DNA of 32,468 nucleotides from Flavobacteriales bacterium (GTDB lineage: Bacteria; Bacteroidota; Bacteroidia; Flavobacteriales_G; JALEGO01): contig JAHDHZ010000028.1 of assembly GCA_020631045.1 (NCBI GenBank), positions 1 through 32,468 on the forward strand, given 5' to 3'. Positions 1 through 8,068 of the stretch are shown one piece after another (the first letter of the stretch is position 1; every line of letters starts with the position of its first letter). The notes below the pieces were generated by a model. It did no database searches. It was not told the origin of the DNA and saw only the letters and a list, made by a program, of their open reading frames with translations. The position numbers and the translations under genes are program-made.

Positions 1-274
1 AATCATCAATGAATTTAATTTCTCTATTCAATAACGTACTGATGTGTTGAGCAATATGCTCGAGAGATAATTTTTGAGATTTTTTACCCTTAGGTCTACC
101 CAAGTGAGACATTAAAACAACTGAACCTTCGTTGTCAAGTACATAATTTATAGTAGGTAAAGCTGCCTTGATGCGTGTGTCATCTGTAATTTCAAATGCC
201 TGGTTGAGCGGAACATTAAAATCGACACGAATTAAAGCTGTTTTACGCTGAAAATTAATCTTTTTAAGAGACAT
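1..274 (-). CDS. pgk: Phosphoglycerate kinase, N-terminal part (gene runs off the left edge)
   Basis: Phosphoglycerate kinase interconverts 1,3-bisphosphoglycerate + ADP and 3-phosphoglycerate + ATP in cytoplasmic glycolysis and gluconeogenesis. About 91 codons are present. The N-terminal signatures are clear: RVDFNVPL near residue 16, DDTRI near residue 31 (substrate-binding region), and SHLGRPKG near residue 55. The ATG at 274 is the natural start, because family members begin with a short MSLKKI-like leader before the RVDFNVP strand. The gene is cut by the window edge, so the C-terminal nucleotide-binding domain is not visible. It lies one base after the stop of the GlsB-type gene on the same strand and is probably cotranscribed with it. 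I see no separate promoter between the two. Confidence 0.95.
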   Translation of the reverse strand, partial: MSLKKINFQRKTALIRVDFNVPLNQAFEITDDTRIKAALPTINYVLDNEGSVVLMSHLGRPKGKKSQKLSLEHIAQHISTLLNREIKFIDD

Positions 275-275
275 C

Positions 276-590
276 TTATTTTTTCTTGCTGATGAGACTA
301 AAGACTTTTAGAACAACGACTGCTCCGATGGTGGCAGAGACAAGCATTCCGACCAAATTAAGCGGAAGGCTCACCTCAAAAGTTTTTTCAACCATTTTAA
401 CAATCCCTGCTCCTGGAGTAAGGTTTAAAAAGTCAAAAATATATCCACCCACAACAGCTCCAATGATGCCTAAAACAGAATTTGCAATGAATCCAAAATT
501 GTTTCCTTTTACAATGCGAGCAGCCAAGGTGCCAGAAACTGCTCCTACCAAAACCATAGAAATGATTTTAATTAAATTACCGTCAATCAT
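276..590 (-). CDS. GlsB/YeaQ/YmgE-type small membrane protein (transglycosylase-associated family)
   Basis: This is a 104-residue inner-membrane protein with three hydrophobic segments, at about residues 7-24, 33-55 and 78-98. Glycine-rich helices (LVGAVSGTLAARIVKG, SVLGIIGAVVGGYIFDFL) are typical of the GlsB/YeaQ/YmgE 'transglycosylase-associated' family. The family is stress-associated, and its biochemical role is not established. It is slightly longer than the usual 80-90 residues because of the loop between helices 2 and 3. I place the start at ATG 590, not at the upstream in-frame TTG (608), because a perfect TAACTTTG -7 box lies at 603-596 between the two. The gene ends one base before pgk, so the two probably form an operon. 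It is divergent from era. Confidence 0.85.
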   Translation of the reverse strand: MIDGNLIKIISMVLVGAVSGTLAARIVKGNNFGFIANSVLGIIGAVVGGYIFDFLNLTPGAGIVKMVEKTFEVSLPLNLVGMLVSATIGAVVVLKVFSLISKKK

Positions 591-595
591 AAGCT

Positions 596-603
596 CAAAG
601 TTA
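596..603 (-). promoter_or_regulatory. Bacteroidota -7 box for the GlsB-type gene
   Basis: TAACTTTG on the minus strand is an exact match to TAnnTTTG. It ends 5 nt before ATG 590, so transcription would start at or next to the start codon. No convincing -33 TTG is visible. This box is one arm of a 9-bp inverted repeat whose other arm is the era box. Confidence 0.55.
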
Positions 604-629
604 GGCAATTTAAATCGCTAATTAAGTGC

Positions 630-637
630 TAACTTTG
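630..637 (+). promoter_or_regulatory. Bacteroidota -7 box for era
   Basis: TAACTTTG is an exact match to TAnnTTTG. It ends 6 nt before the ATG at 644 and implies a leaderless or near-leaderless era transcript. It argues against an upstream in-frame GTG at 626, which lies before the box. No clear -33 TTG is present. Confidence 0.55.
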
Positions 638-643
638 TCTGAT

Positions 644-1534
644 ATGTCAAGTAAAACGCACAAAGCAGGATTTGTTTCAATTATCGGAAGCCCCAATGTC
701 GGAAAATCTACCCTAGTGAATGCCTTGATGGGTGAAAAATTAGCCATTGCAACCTCAAAAGCCCAAACAACCAGACACCGTATCATGGGCATGCTTAACG
801 GAACAGACTTTCAAATTGTTTTTTCTGATACGCCTGGAATTTTAAAACCTCACTATGGCCTGCATGAAAATATGATGAAGTTTGTTGAAGGCTCGTTCAT
901 TGATGCTGACATTATTTTATACGTTGTTGAGGGCAAAGAAAAAGAGATTAAGTTGCCTCAGATTGAAGAAAAACTAAAACAAACTCAATCAAAAGTACTT
1001 TTAGTAATTAACAAAGCAGACTTATTAAAAGAAGAAGAGATCGAGCCAATTCGTGATTATTGGCAAGAAAAATTACCCAATGCTGAGGTGCGTTTTATTT
1101 CGGCTCTGCATCATGTGCATACCTTAAAGTTGCTTGATCGAATCAAAGAATTGCTGCCTGAATCTCCGCCTTTTTTTGATAAAGAAAATTTTACAGATAA
1201 ATCATCTCGATTTTTTGCCTCAGAAATGATTCGAAAACAATTATTTTTACAGTTAAAGCAAGAGATTCCGTATGCTTGTGAAGTGGTGGTAACTTCATTT
1301 AAAGACACTGAGAAAATCATCAAGGTCGCAGCTACAATTTTCACTGAAAAAGAATCTCAAAAAGCCATTATTATTGGCAATAAAGGCAGTCAAATTAAAG
1401 CAATTGGCACCGATGCACGCAAAGAGATGGAATCTTTTTTTGAGCATAAAATCTTTTTAGACCTTTCTGTTAAAGTACTTAAAAACTGGCGCAACAATGA
1501 GGGCTTGCTAAAGAAGTTTGGCTACGATTCTTAA
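644..1534 (+). CDS. era: GTPase Era
   Basis: Era is an essential cytoplasmic GTPase that binds the 3' end of 16S rRNA and helps 30S subunit maturation. The 296 residues match the family length. The G domain shows G1 GSPNVGKST (about residue 16), G3 DTPG (about 63), G4 NKAD (about 122) and a G5-like SA (about 151). A C-terminal KH domain carries IIIGNKGSQIKAIG (about 240-255), the RNA-binding loop. I chose ATG 644 because the preceding bases contain the -7 box and because the protein then begins MSSKTHKAGFVSIIG as in relatives. der follows 20 nt later, a pairing common in Bacteroidota, but der has its own promoter. Confidence 0.95.
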   Translation: MSSKTHKAGFVSIIGSPNVGKSTLVNALMGEKLAIATSKAQTTRHRIMGMLNGTDFQIVFSDTPGILKPHYGLHENMMKFVEGSFIDADIILYVVEGKEKEIKLPQIEEKLKQTQSKVLLVINKADLLKEEEIEPIRDYWQEKLPNAEVRFISALHHVHTLKLLDRIKELLPESPPFFDKENFTDKSSRFFASEMIRKQLFLQLKQEIPYACEVVVTSFKDTEKIIKVAATIFTEKESQKAIIIGNKGSQIKAIGTDARKEMESFFEHKIFLDLSVKVLKNWRNNEGLLKKFGYDS

Positions 1535-1547
1535 AACACTACCTTTG
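1517..1547 (+). promoter_or_regulatory. der promoter: TTTG-N19-TACCTTTG
   Basis: A TTTG at 1517-1520, inside the end of era, is followed after 19 nt by TACCTTTG at 1540-1547. This is the best full match in the window to the Bacteroidota primary-sigma promoter (TTG around -33, TAnnTTTG around -7). The box ends 7 nt before the der ATG, so the transcript should be leaderless or nearly so. Confidence 0.65.
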
Positions 1548-1554
1548 TTTTCTC

Positions 1555-2871
1555 ATGTCAAATGTAGTAGCCATAGTCGGACGCCCCAATGTAGGCAAGT
1601 CAACCCTTTTTAACAGACTTACCCAGTCGCGTAGTGCGATTGTTGATGAGATTAGTGGAGTGACTAGAGACCGTCATTATGGCGATGTGTTCTGGGGTGA
1701 TAAGAGCTTTACCTTAATTGATACGGGTGGATTTACCTCTGGCTCTGACGATGTATTTGAAAAAGATATTGTTACTCAAATTGATTTGGCTATTGATGAG
1801 GCTGATGTTTTGTTGTTTTTGGTGGATGTTTCAGCCGGAATAACCGATTTAGATGCTAGTATTGCAAAGCGCCTAAGAAAAATAGGAAAACCTTTGTTGT
1901 TGGTGGTCAATAAAGTAGATAACGCTTCAAGAACCTTAGATGCTGCAGAATTCTATAACTTAGGATTGGGTGAGATTTTTCAGATCTCATCAACCAACGG
2001 ATCAGGCACGGGAGATTTATTAGACGCTGTTTTTGAAAATCTACCTAAACCTAAACAAGACGATTTTGATAACCAAGAAGAGCGTTTACCACGTTTTACC
2101 ATTGTGGGCAGGCCCAATGTTGGTAAATCATCTTTGACCAATACGCTATTAGGAGAAGATCGGGCGATTGTAAACCCTATGGCGGGCACTACCAGAGATT
2201 CTGTTGATCGTCATTACAAAGCCTATGGATTTGATTTTGTATTGGTGGATACCGCAGGCATGCGCAAGAAAACCAAAGTACATGAAGACTTAGAGTTTTA
2301 TTCGGTCATGCGTTCAATCAAAGCCATTGAAAATGCTGATGTGTGTTTGTTAATGATTGATGCAAAGCAAGGCATGCATGCCCAAGACATTAATATTTTA
2401 GGTCTAATTCACAAAAACAACAAAGGAGTTGTAGTGATTGTCAATAAGTGGGACTTAATTGAAAAAGACCATACCACTACTGATGCTTTTGAAAAAGTGA
2501 TTCGAAAAAAAGCAGAGCCTTTTACTGATTTTCCGATTATATTCACCTCAGTAATCACTAAGCAGCGTATTCACAGAGTCTTAGAAGAAGCTGTTGAGGT
2601 GTATCAACGACGTAAAGCTAAGATCAAGACTTCTGTTTTAAATGATGAATTGTTAGACTTGTTTAAGGCCACTCCTCCACCCATTTATAAAGGCAAGATG
2701 GTGCGCATAAAATACATTACCCAACTCTCTACTGTTTTTCCGTCTTTTGCTATTTTTTGCAACCTGCCTCAATATGTCAAAGATCCTTATAAGCGTTTTG
2801 TTGAGAATCGCCTAAGAGCAAAATTTGACTTTAGTGGAGTGCCGGTGAATATCTTTTTTAGAAAGAGTTAG
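1555..2871 (+). CDS. der: Ribosome biogenesis GTPase Der (EngA)
   Basis: Der is a tandem-GTPase factor that binds and matures the 50S subunit. At 438 residues it has the normal size. G domain 1 begins with GRPNVGKST (residue 8) and has DTGG (about 57) and NKVD (about 118). G domain 2 repeats the layout with GRPNVGKSS (about 184), DTAG (about 231) and NKWD (about 297). The C-terminal KH-like domain (about 355-438) contains the PPPIYKGKMVRIKY region. ATG 1555 follows its promoter by 7 nt. The gene converges on the carboxylase gene, with only 7 nt between the two stops and no obvious terminator in that gap. Confidence 0.96.
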   Translation: MSNVVAIVGRPNVGKSTLFNRLTQSRSAIVDEISGVTRDRHYGDVFWGDKSFTLIDTGGFTSGSDDVFEKDIVTQIDLAIDEADVLLFLVDVSAGITDLDASIAKRLRKIGKPLLLVVNKVDNASRTLDAAEFYNLGLGEIFQISSTNGSGTGDLLDAVFENLPKPKQDDFDNQEERLPRFTIVGRPNVGKSSLTNTLLGEDRAIVNPMAGTTRDSVDRHYKAYGFDFVLVDTAGMRKKTKVHEDLEFYSVMRSIKAIENADVCLLMIDAKQGMHAQDINILGLIHKNNKGVVVIVNKWDLIEKDHTTTDAFEKVIRKKAEPFTDFPIIFTSVITKQRIHRVLEEAVEVYQRRKAKIKTSVLNDELLDLFKATPPPIYKGKMVRIKYITQLSTVFPSFAIFCNLPQYVKDPYKRFVENRLRAKFDFSGVPVNIFFRKS

Positions 2872-2878
2872 AAAGCCT

Positions 2879-4420
2879 TTACAAAGGAATATTACCGTGT
2901 TTTTTCTTAGGAGTATTCAACACCTTATTTTCAAGCATTTCAAATCCGTCAATGAGTCTTTTTCGGGTGTCAGAAGGAATAATCACCTCGTCAATATATC
3001 CACGAGAAGCAGCTCTATAGGGGTTTGCAAACAATCTAGCGTATTCATTTTCCATCTCTTTGTGTTTGGCATTAGGATCTTTGGCCTCTTTAATATCTTT
3101 TTTAAAGATGATCTCGGCGGCTCCTTTTGCACCCATCACTGCAATTTCGGCAGATGGCCATGAGAAATTCAAGTCAGCTCCGATGTGTTTTGAGTTCATT
3201 ACATCATAGGCTCCACCATATGCTTTGCGAGTAATTACTGTAATGCTTGGTACTGTGGCCTCACTAAAGGCATATAATAGTTTTGCGCCATTGGTAATGA
3301 TGGCATTCCACTCTTGATCAGTGCCAGGTAAAAAGCCAGGCACATCGACCAATACCAAAAGAGGGATGTTAAAAGCATCGCAAAAGCGCACAAATCGAGC
3401 AGCTTTTTTAGAGGCATTGATGTCTAATACGCCTGCCAATACAGCGGGTTGATTGGCTACGATGCCAACTGATCGACCTGCAATTCTTGAAAACCCTACT
3501 ACAATGTTTTCAGCATAGTCTTTGTGCACTTCTAGAAATGAATCTATATCAACAATACCTTCAATAATGCTACGCATATCATATGGTTGGTTGGGATTTG
3601 TAGGTATGATTTGATTGAGCTGGGTACGCTTTTCGTCACTGAGTTTGTATTCAAGTTTTGGGGCTTCATCTTCACAATTTTGTGGAACATAACTCAGCAA
3701 TTTTTTAATATGTTCAATGGCTTCAATTTCATTGCTCAAAGCAAAATGGGTAACCCCAGATTTCGAAGCATGAGTATCTGCTCCACCTAATTCTTCTGCT
3801 GAAACTTCTTCATGTGTAACAGTTTTTACCACATTAGGGCCTGTTACGAACATATAAGAAGTATTTTGTACCATTAAAGTGAAATCTGTAAGAGCGGGAG
3901 AGTAGACAGCTCCACCCGCACAAGGGCCCATGATGACTGAGATTTGAGGAATCACTCCGCTGGCTAAAGTGTTGCGATAAAAAATATCGGCATAGGCAGC
4001 CAATGACACTACGCCCTCTTGAATGCGCGCTCCGCCCGAATCATTCAAACCAATTACTGGAGCTCCGTTTTGAATAGCATGATCCATAATTCGGCAAATT
4101 TTTTCTGAATGTGCTTCGGCCAAAGATCCACCCAAAACAGTAAAATCTTGAGAGAACACATAGACAAGTCTTCCGTCAATTTTTCCGTACCCTGTCACAA
4201 CTCCGTCACCATAGAATTTTTGCTTATCTAATCCAAAATTTTTAGATCTGTGGGTCATCAATTCGCCGATTTCTTGAAAAGTACCTTTGTCAAGTAAAAT
4301 ATCGATGCGCTCACGGGCTGTAAGCTTGCCCTTTTTGTGTTGAGATTCGATGCGTTTTTCGCCTCCACCCAGACGGGCCTGGAGCTTTTTTTGTGCTAAC
4401 AGTTCTTCAGAATTTTTCAT
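2879..4420 (-). CDS. pccB: Acyl-CoA carboxylase carboxyltransferase (beta) subunit, propionyl-CoA type
   Basis: This is the carboxyltransferase subunit of a biotin-dependent acyl-CoA carboxylase. It moves carboxyl from carboxybiotin to propionyl-CoA or a similar acyl-CoA, feeding methylmalonyl-CoA metabolism. The 513-residue length fits the PccB/MmdA family. Visible hallmarks are [11 protein letters not shown] (about 126), the oxyanion-type glycine stretch [16 protein letters not shown] (about 167), [11 protein letters not shown] (about 360) and [10 protein letters not shown] (about 397). These cover the N- and C-terminal crotonase-like halves. No biotin carboxylase or biotin carrier gene is adjacent, so the substrate rests on similarity only; methylmalonyl-CoA decarboxylase alpha subunits look much alike. 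The start ATG 4420 is followed by the family's usual LxxKKxxARxGGG leader. Confidence 0.9.
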   Translation of the reverse strand: MKNSEELLAQKKLQARLGGGEKRIESQHKKGKLTARERIDILLDKGTFQEIGELMTHRSKNFGLDKQKFYGDGVVTGYGKIDGRLVYVFSQDFTVLGGSLAEAHSEKICRIMDHAIQNGAPVIGLNDSGGARIQEGVVSLAAYADIFYRNTLASGVIPQISVIMGPCAGGAVYSPALTDFTLMVQNTSYMFVTGPNVVKTVTHEEVSAEELGGADTHASKSGVTHFALSNEIEAIEHIKKLLSYVPQNCEDEAPKLEYKLSDEKRTQLNQIIPTNPNQPYDMRSIIEGIVDIDSFLEVHKDYAENIVVGFSRIAGRSVGIVANQPAVLAGVLDINASKKAARFVRFCDAFNIPLLVLVDVPGFLPGTDQEWNAIITNGAKLLYAFSEATVPSITVITRKAYGGAYDVMNSKHIGADLNFSWPSAEIAVMGAKGAAEIIFKKDIKEAKDPNAKHKEMENEYARLFANPYRAASRGYIDEVIIPSDTRKRLIDGFEMLENKVLNTPKKKHGNIPL

Positions 4421-4499
4421 GGCTTAGATATAGGATACTAAAATACAAAAAGATTTGACTTTAGTTATTGGGCTTTATATCTTCAGATGGCAGTCGATC

Positions 4500-5219
4500 A
4501 TGAAACAGTTAGTTCACATATTAATTTGCATATTTTTATTGTGTGCGTCAAGCACATGCAATCAACCAAAGACATTATTCACTCAAGGAGAAAAAGCTGA
4601 GATTATAGCTTATTTTAAAGAAATAGCTTTGGGGTTTGAATACAGTTCTAATACTGATAAATTAGTTAGTAAATGGCAAGAGCCAATGTACTTGTATGTT
4701 GATGGAAACCACAATCAAAATCAGTTTATTGATCAGTTAATCAGTCAGTTGAATTCGTATTTTTCAGATGCATTTTATATTCAACGTGTTTATGATAAAA
4801 CCCAGGCAAACAGTATGATGTATCTAGGCGATAAGCAGGATTTTTACAGTAAATATCAAAAATCAACACATCAAAATATTTCAGCTCAATTTTGGGTAAA
4901 GCACAGGACAAATAGTATTTTCGAGTCTTTGATTTTTGTTTCTACTACACAGTATTCTCAAGATGCCATTCACAGTATGATCTTAGAAGAGTTGGTACAG
5001 TCTTTAGGTTTGGGTAATGATTCTAAGAGATATCAAAACAGTATTTTTTATGAAGATTTATCAATCGAGTATGGGGGTGGATTTGCTTCCCAATTATCGG
5101 CTTATGATAAAAAGTTGATTGAAATTCTTTATCATCCAGATATGTTGCCAGGTATGATGAGCTTTGAACTTGATGCTTTGATTGCTAAGATTTTACTTGA
5201 GCAAGATTTGTATTTGTGA
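4500..5219 (+). CDS. Exported DUF2927-like protein
   Basis: This is a 239-residue protein with an N-terminal signal (MKQLVHILICIFLLCASSTC). Cys20 would make it a lipoprotein, but the residues before it (S-S-T) are a weak lipobox, so ordinary signal cleavage is possible. The mature part resembles DUF2927: an early 'ALGFEY...KW..P' segment, a central EELVQSLGLGND motif (about residue 164-175), and a late LSAYDKKLIEILYHPDMLPGM stretch split across about 194-214. The family's function is unknown. I place the start at ATG 4500, directly before the signal peptide; an upstream in-frame start at 4455 would add residues that do not fit a signal sequence. It is divergent from pccB, and a loose TTTG-N18-TATATCTT promoter may lie at 4454-4483. 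Confidence 0.7.
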   Translation: MKQLVHILICIFLLCASSTCNQPKTLFTQGEKAEIIAYFKEIALGFEYSSNTDKLVSKWQEPMYLYVDGNHNQNQFIDQLISQLNSYFSDAFYIQRVYDKTQANSMMYLGDKQDFYSKYQKSTHQNISAQFWVKHRTNSIFESLIFVSTTQYSQDAIHSMILEELVQSLGLGNDSKRYQNSIFYEDLSIEYGGGFASQLSAYDKKLIEILYHPDMLPGMMSFELDALIAKILLEQDLYL

Positions 5220-5256
5220 GGATTATTGCGTGATCCTTTGAGGGCGATATGATTAA

Positions 5257-5370
5257 AGCAAAAACTAAAAAATTCTTTTAGAAGTCATATTCTTAAATAT
5301 TTACAAGTGAACTTGACATATTTACCTCACATGCCTTCTAAAATTGCTGCCGCAATTTTTAGTTTTTGCT
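5257..5370. repeat. 114-bp imperfect palindrome between the DUF2927-like gene and tRNA-Arg
   Basis: The two halves are near reverse complements around a GA centre at 5309-5310. Both outer ends begin AGCAAAAACTAAAAA when read inward on their own strand, then share TTTTAGAAG, CAT, TAAATAT and CAAGT in order. The left arm is 52 nt and the right arm 60 nt; the extra bases form a small nested hairpin in the right arm (GC-containing, 5338-5362). As RNA it would fold into a stem of about 50 bp. I see no target-site duplication and no coding potential. It may be a transcription terminator serving both flanking genes, a MITE-like relic, or a structured RNA. The 5220-5566 gap otherwise holds only the tRNA and AT-rich leader sequence. 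Confidence 0.75.
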
Positions 5371-5375
5371 CTCAG

Positions 5376-5449
5376 CACGCCCGGAAGGATTCGAACCCTC
5401 AACCCCCAGAGCCGAAATCTGGTATTCTATCCAGTTGAACTACGGGCGC
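5376..5449 (-). tRNA. tRNA-Arg (anticodon TCG)
   Basis: The 74-nt cloverleaf reads on the minus strand. The acceptor stem GCGCCCG pairs with CGGGCGT (one G-U pair). The anticodon stem CCAGA/TCTGG encloses the loop TTTCGGC with anticodon TCG, reading CGA and other CGN arginine codons. The T arm GAGGG/CCTTC carries the standard TTCGAAT loop. The discriminator base is G and CCA is not encoded. The palindrome at 5257-5370 starts 5 nt beyond its 3' end. Confidence 0.95.
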
Positions 5450-5566
5450 GTATTTATGTTTTCAAATTTAGGTTAAAATCATTTGACTTTAAGTGTGCAA
5501 AAATGCTTAATTATTTCACCAATTAAATTGTAAAAACTAAGGCTATTTCAGATTTTTATTTTATTA

Positions 5567-6445
5567 TTGAGCCTCGTGTATTGCAGAAGTGTAATATTGT
5601 TTTTCTTCTTGTTTCTCTCAACAAGAAGCTTTGCTCAGCAAAGACAATCATTTGAGATTTCTAAAACTTTTTTTGGGCAATCAAATACTGATTACACTCG
5701 TCCTAAAATCTCTCCTGACGGACAGTATTTTATAGTCACTAGAGAAGGTGGTTATGGTATTTATGTTTTTGATGTTCAAACAGGTAGTTTAATCACTACC
5801 CACAAAGCTGATTATAGAGTTGGATACAGTGCTTATTGGTCAGATGATTCTAAAGTAGTATTGTATAAACAGCGTGAAAATTTTCAATCTAAAGTGTTTG
5901 GTTTTGAACCATTTTCTGAACAAAAAACAGTAACTGAAATTCCAATTTATGCAGGTGCACTTCAAAGCTACGCTCAACAGTTTTCAAAGCAAGATAAAAA
6001 CCTGATTTATGTGAATACAAATACTTTGCAGCTAGAGAAAATGAACTTATTCACTGAGGCAAAAACTTCACTGACGAACGACGCTTTTCAATATTACAAT
6101 CCAATTTTAAGTAGTGGTAATCACTTGGTAGCCAATAGAGCCTCTTCAATGATTTTATTAAATGTTGAAAACCAAAGTAGAGAAAACTTAGGCCAAGGTA
6201 TTCCAACAACATTCAATGCAAGTTCAAATAAACTTTATTATTTTTTAGATTTAAGTGAAGATGGCCATCACATTACAGCTTCTGATATTTACGTTTATGA
6301 TCTTTTATCTCAAACGCACACCAATTTAACTCAAACTAATGATCTAATAGAGTTATGGCCAAGCATTTCAGCAGACGAGTCTTTATTGATGTATGAAGAT
6401 CTTCAAAACCATCAAATACATCTGGTAGAACTAGATAATCAGTGA
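5567..6445 (+). CDS. Secreted TolB/PD40-like beta-propeller protein
   Basis: This is a 292-residue protein with a signal peptide (hydrophobic core at about residues 8-20, cleavage likely after SFA at 21-23). The rest is WD40-like/PD40 beta-propeller blades, seen as KISPDGQYFIVTREGG (about 47-62), a YWSDDSKVVLYK blade (about 89) and SISADESLLMYED (about 266). Such propellers usually bind proteins or envelope ligands in the periplasm; no enzymatic residues are evident. No ATG is available: TTG 5567 gives the best signal peptide, and GTG 5576 is an alternative. Its stop overlaps the amidase start by 4 nt (GTGA), which indicates translational coupling, so it may help the amidase. Function is inferred only from fold and position. 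Confidence 0.75.
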   Translation: MSLVYCRSVILFFFLFLSTRSFAQQRQSFEISKTFFGQSNTDYTRPKISPDGQYFIVTREGGYGIYVFDVQTGSLITTHKADYRVGYSAYWSDDSKVVLYKQRENFQSKVFGFEPFSEQKTVTEIPIYAGALQSYAQQFSKQDKNLIYVNTNTLQLEKMNLFTEAKTSLTNDAFQYYNPILSSGNHLVANRASSMILLNVENQSRENLGQGIPTTFNASSNKLYYFLDLSEDGHHITASDIYVYDLLSQTHTNLTQTNDLIELWPSISADESLLMYEDLQNHQIHLVELDNQ

Positions 6446-8067
6446 AAAAGTACACCAACATATTGCTTTTGTTTTGCTCTGTTCACTTGAGCTTTTCTCA
6501 GGCAATTGTTGTGATTGATGCTGGTCATGGATACAATCAAAATTGTTCTCATGGTGATGGCAGAACAGCAACTGAAATCAATACAAATTATGCAGTAGCT
6601 GAGAAATTGTTTGATGCATTGACTGATTCGTGTGGATATACTCCCTTTATGACCAGAACTTCGAATGATTGCGCAAGTCAAATCTCATTGATTCAAAGAA
6701 CCATGATGGCAAATTACTGGGAGGCCGATCTGTTTTTAAGTATTCATTGCAATGCATTAAATGCAAACACAACAGGTACTGAAACGTTTTGGTGTGACTT
6801 TGCAGCTCAACCTGATGCCGAAGATCAAGCTTATGCTACTTTGATTCAAAACGAAATGGCGGATCACGGCAGTTGGTTAAACAGAAGAGTTGTCGAAGAT
6901 CATTCTTATTTGAATTTTCATTTATCTGTGCTGAGAGAACTAGATATGCATGGTTCTTTAAGTGAAATTGGATTTGTGACTTCTCAAGATTCAGTTAAAT
7001 TACTTTCAGATACTTGGCGAGAAGAGTTTAAACAAGCATATGTAGATGCCATCACCACATTTTTAAATATAGAATGTTCTGAAAGTTTATTAGACTGTAG
7101 CAATGCCCCCACTTTAAGTTGCGGGTCGTGGTATCAAGGCCAGGCTTCTACTGATTCTTCATTAGTGACCAAGTTTGGTTGCAACAACTGGACCGAAACT
7201 GGACCTGAGCGCGTACATCGTTTTGTTGTTCAAGATACCTCTGATGTGTCTTTTGTGATTAATAATTATACAGGAGATTTAGATGCCTATATTTTAAGTG
7301 ATTGCCATCAAGATAGTTGCATCGGAACCACCTACTCAAAAGGTGCTTTAGCTAAAGATCTTCCGGCTGGAGAATATTTTTTAGTGGTTGACGCTGATGA
7401 TGGGTCAGGGAGCGCTTACGAGTTGTCTTATTTCTGTGATACGCTGCCTGAGTTGGCTGCAACTGAATTTGAGTTTCAGGCTTCTGTTGATTTATTGGTT
7501 GACACACTTCAAGTTGCTTCTGAACTCTTTAATTTAGGGGCTGACACTACTGGTGGGTTTTCTGTGAAGTACTACTTTTCTTTCGATGATTCAATCGACG
7601 CTGCTGATCTTTTAATAGATAGTTTTCAGGTTTCGGGTGGATTGCTTCCAGTGCATGACCTCACTCATGATTTTGAGTTTGACCTTACATCTTTTGGGCC
7701 AGGATCTTATTATTTGATCATGCACATAGATGCATTAGACGCAGTTGAAGAGCAAATAGAAAACAACAACATTTTAGCCAAACCTTTTGTGATTCTGGGT
7801 CAAGATATTACTACGGGCATTTCTTTAGACAACTCATCAGAGGTTTTGTTGTATCCTAATCCTAGCAAGGGAATATTTCAACTCATTACAGCATCAAATT
7901 TTTCATCTTTTCGTGTGTTTGATATGCACTCAAATCTAGTGTCTTCAGGTGATCTTCAGCAAACGAATGCTCTTGATTTTTCTCATCTTGCAAGCGGAGT
8001 ATATCAATTTGAACTCAAGGGGCAGCAAAGTAATTCAGTTATTAAAAAATTAATTATCTCTAAGTAA
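6442..8067 (+). CDS. T9SS-exported N-acetylmuramoyl-L-alanine amidase (Amidase_3) with PPC-like and CARDB-like domains
   Basis: This 541-residue secreted enzyme should cut the amide bond between MurNAc and the L-Ala of the peptide stem. After a signal peptide (about 1-20), the Amidase_3 domain shows the zinc-site residues: VVIDAGHG (His), a Glu in TEIN, SIHCNA (His), and the catalytic Glu in LSEIGFVT, spanning about 22-210. A PPC-like module follows (217-332), then a CARDB-like Ig-type domain (about 335-450) and a type A T9SS sorting domain (VLLYPNPSKGIFQL to the end; about 465-541). The type A signal predicts export across the outer membrane to the surface or medium, unlike ordinary periplasmic amidases. 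The start is GTG 6442, overlapping the preceding TGA. hemJ follows with 1 nt between. Confidence 0.88.
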   Translation: MKKYTNILLLFCSVHLSFSQAIVVIDAGHGYNQNCSHGDGRTATEINTNYAVAEKLFDALTDSCGYTPFMTRTSNDCASQISLIQRTMMANYWEADLFLSIHCNALNANTTGTETFWCDFAAQPDAEDQAYATLIQNEMADHGSWLNRRVVEDHSYLNFHLSVLRELDMHGSLSEIGFVTSQDSVKLLSDTWREEFKQAYVDAITTFLNIECSESLLDCSNAPTLSCGSWYQGQASTDSSLVTKFGCNNWTETGPERVHRFVVQDTSDVSFVINNYTGDLDAYILSDCHQDSCIGTTYSKGALAKDLPAGEYFLVVDADDGSGSAYELSYFCDTLPELAATEFEFQASVDLLVDTLQVASELFNLGADTTGGFSVKYYFSFDDSIDAADLLIDSFQVSGGLLPVHDLTHDFEFDLTSFGPGSYYLIMHIDALDAVEEQIENNNILAKPFVILGQDITTGISLDNSSEVLLYPNPSKGIFQLITASNFSSFRVFDMHSNLVSSGDLQQTNALDFSHLASGVYQFELKGQQSNSVIKKLIISK

Positions 8068-8068
8068 A

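Noticed and set aside
286-621. Plus-strand reading frame opposite the GlsB-type gene
   Set aside because: It is a shadow of a well-supported membrane protein gene, has no recognisable domain, and runs across the GlsB and era promoters.
626-643. Upstream GTG start for era
   Set aside because: The era -7 box lies at 630-637, downstream of this GTG, so the codon would not be in the transcript from that promoter.
2876-2887. Terminator between der and pccB (CCTTT-AC-AAAGG)
   Set aside because: The stem is 5 bp with a 2-nt loop and no T tract, and it lies mostly inside the pccB coding end.
5257-5370. Integron attC-like recombination site
   Set aside because: The palindrome resembles attC in shape, but the ends do not fit RYYYAAC/GTTRRRY and no integrase or cassette array is present.
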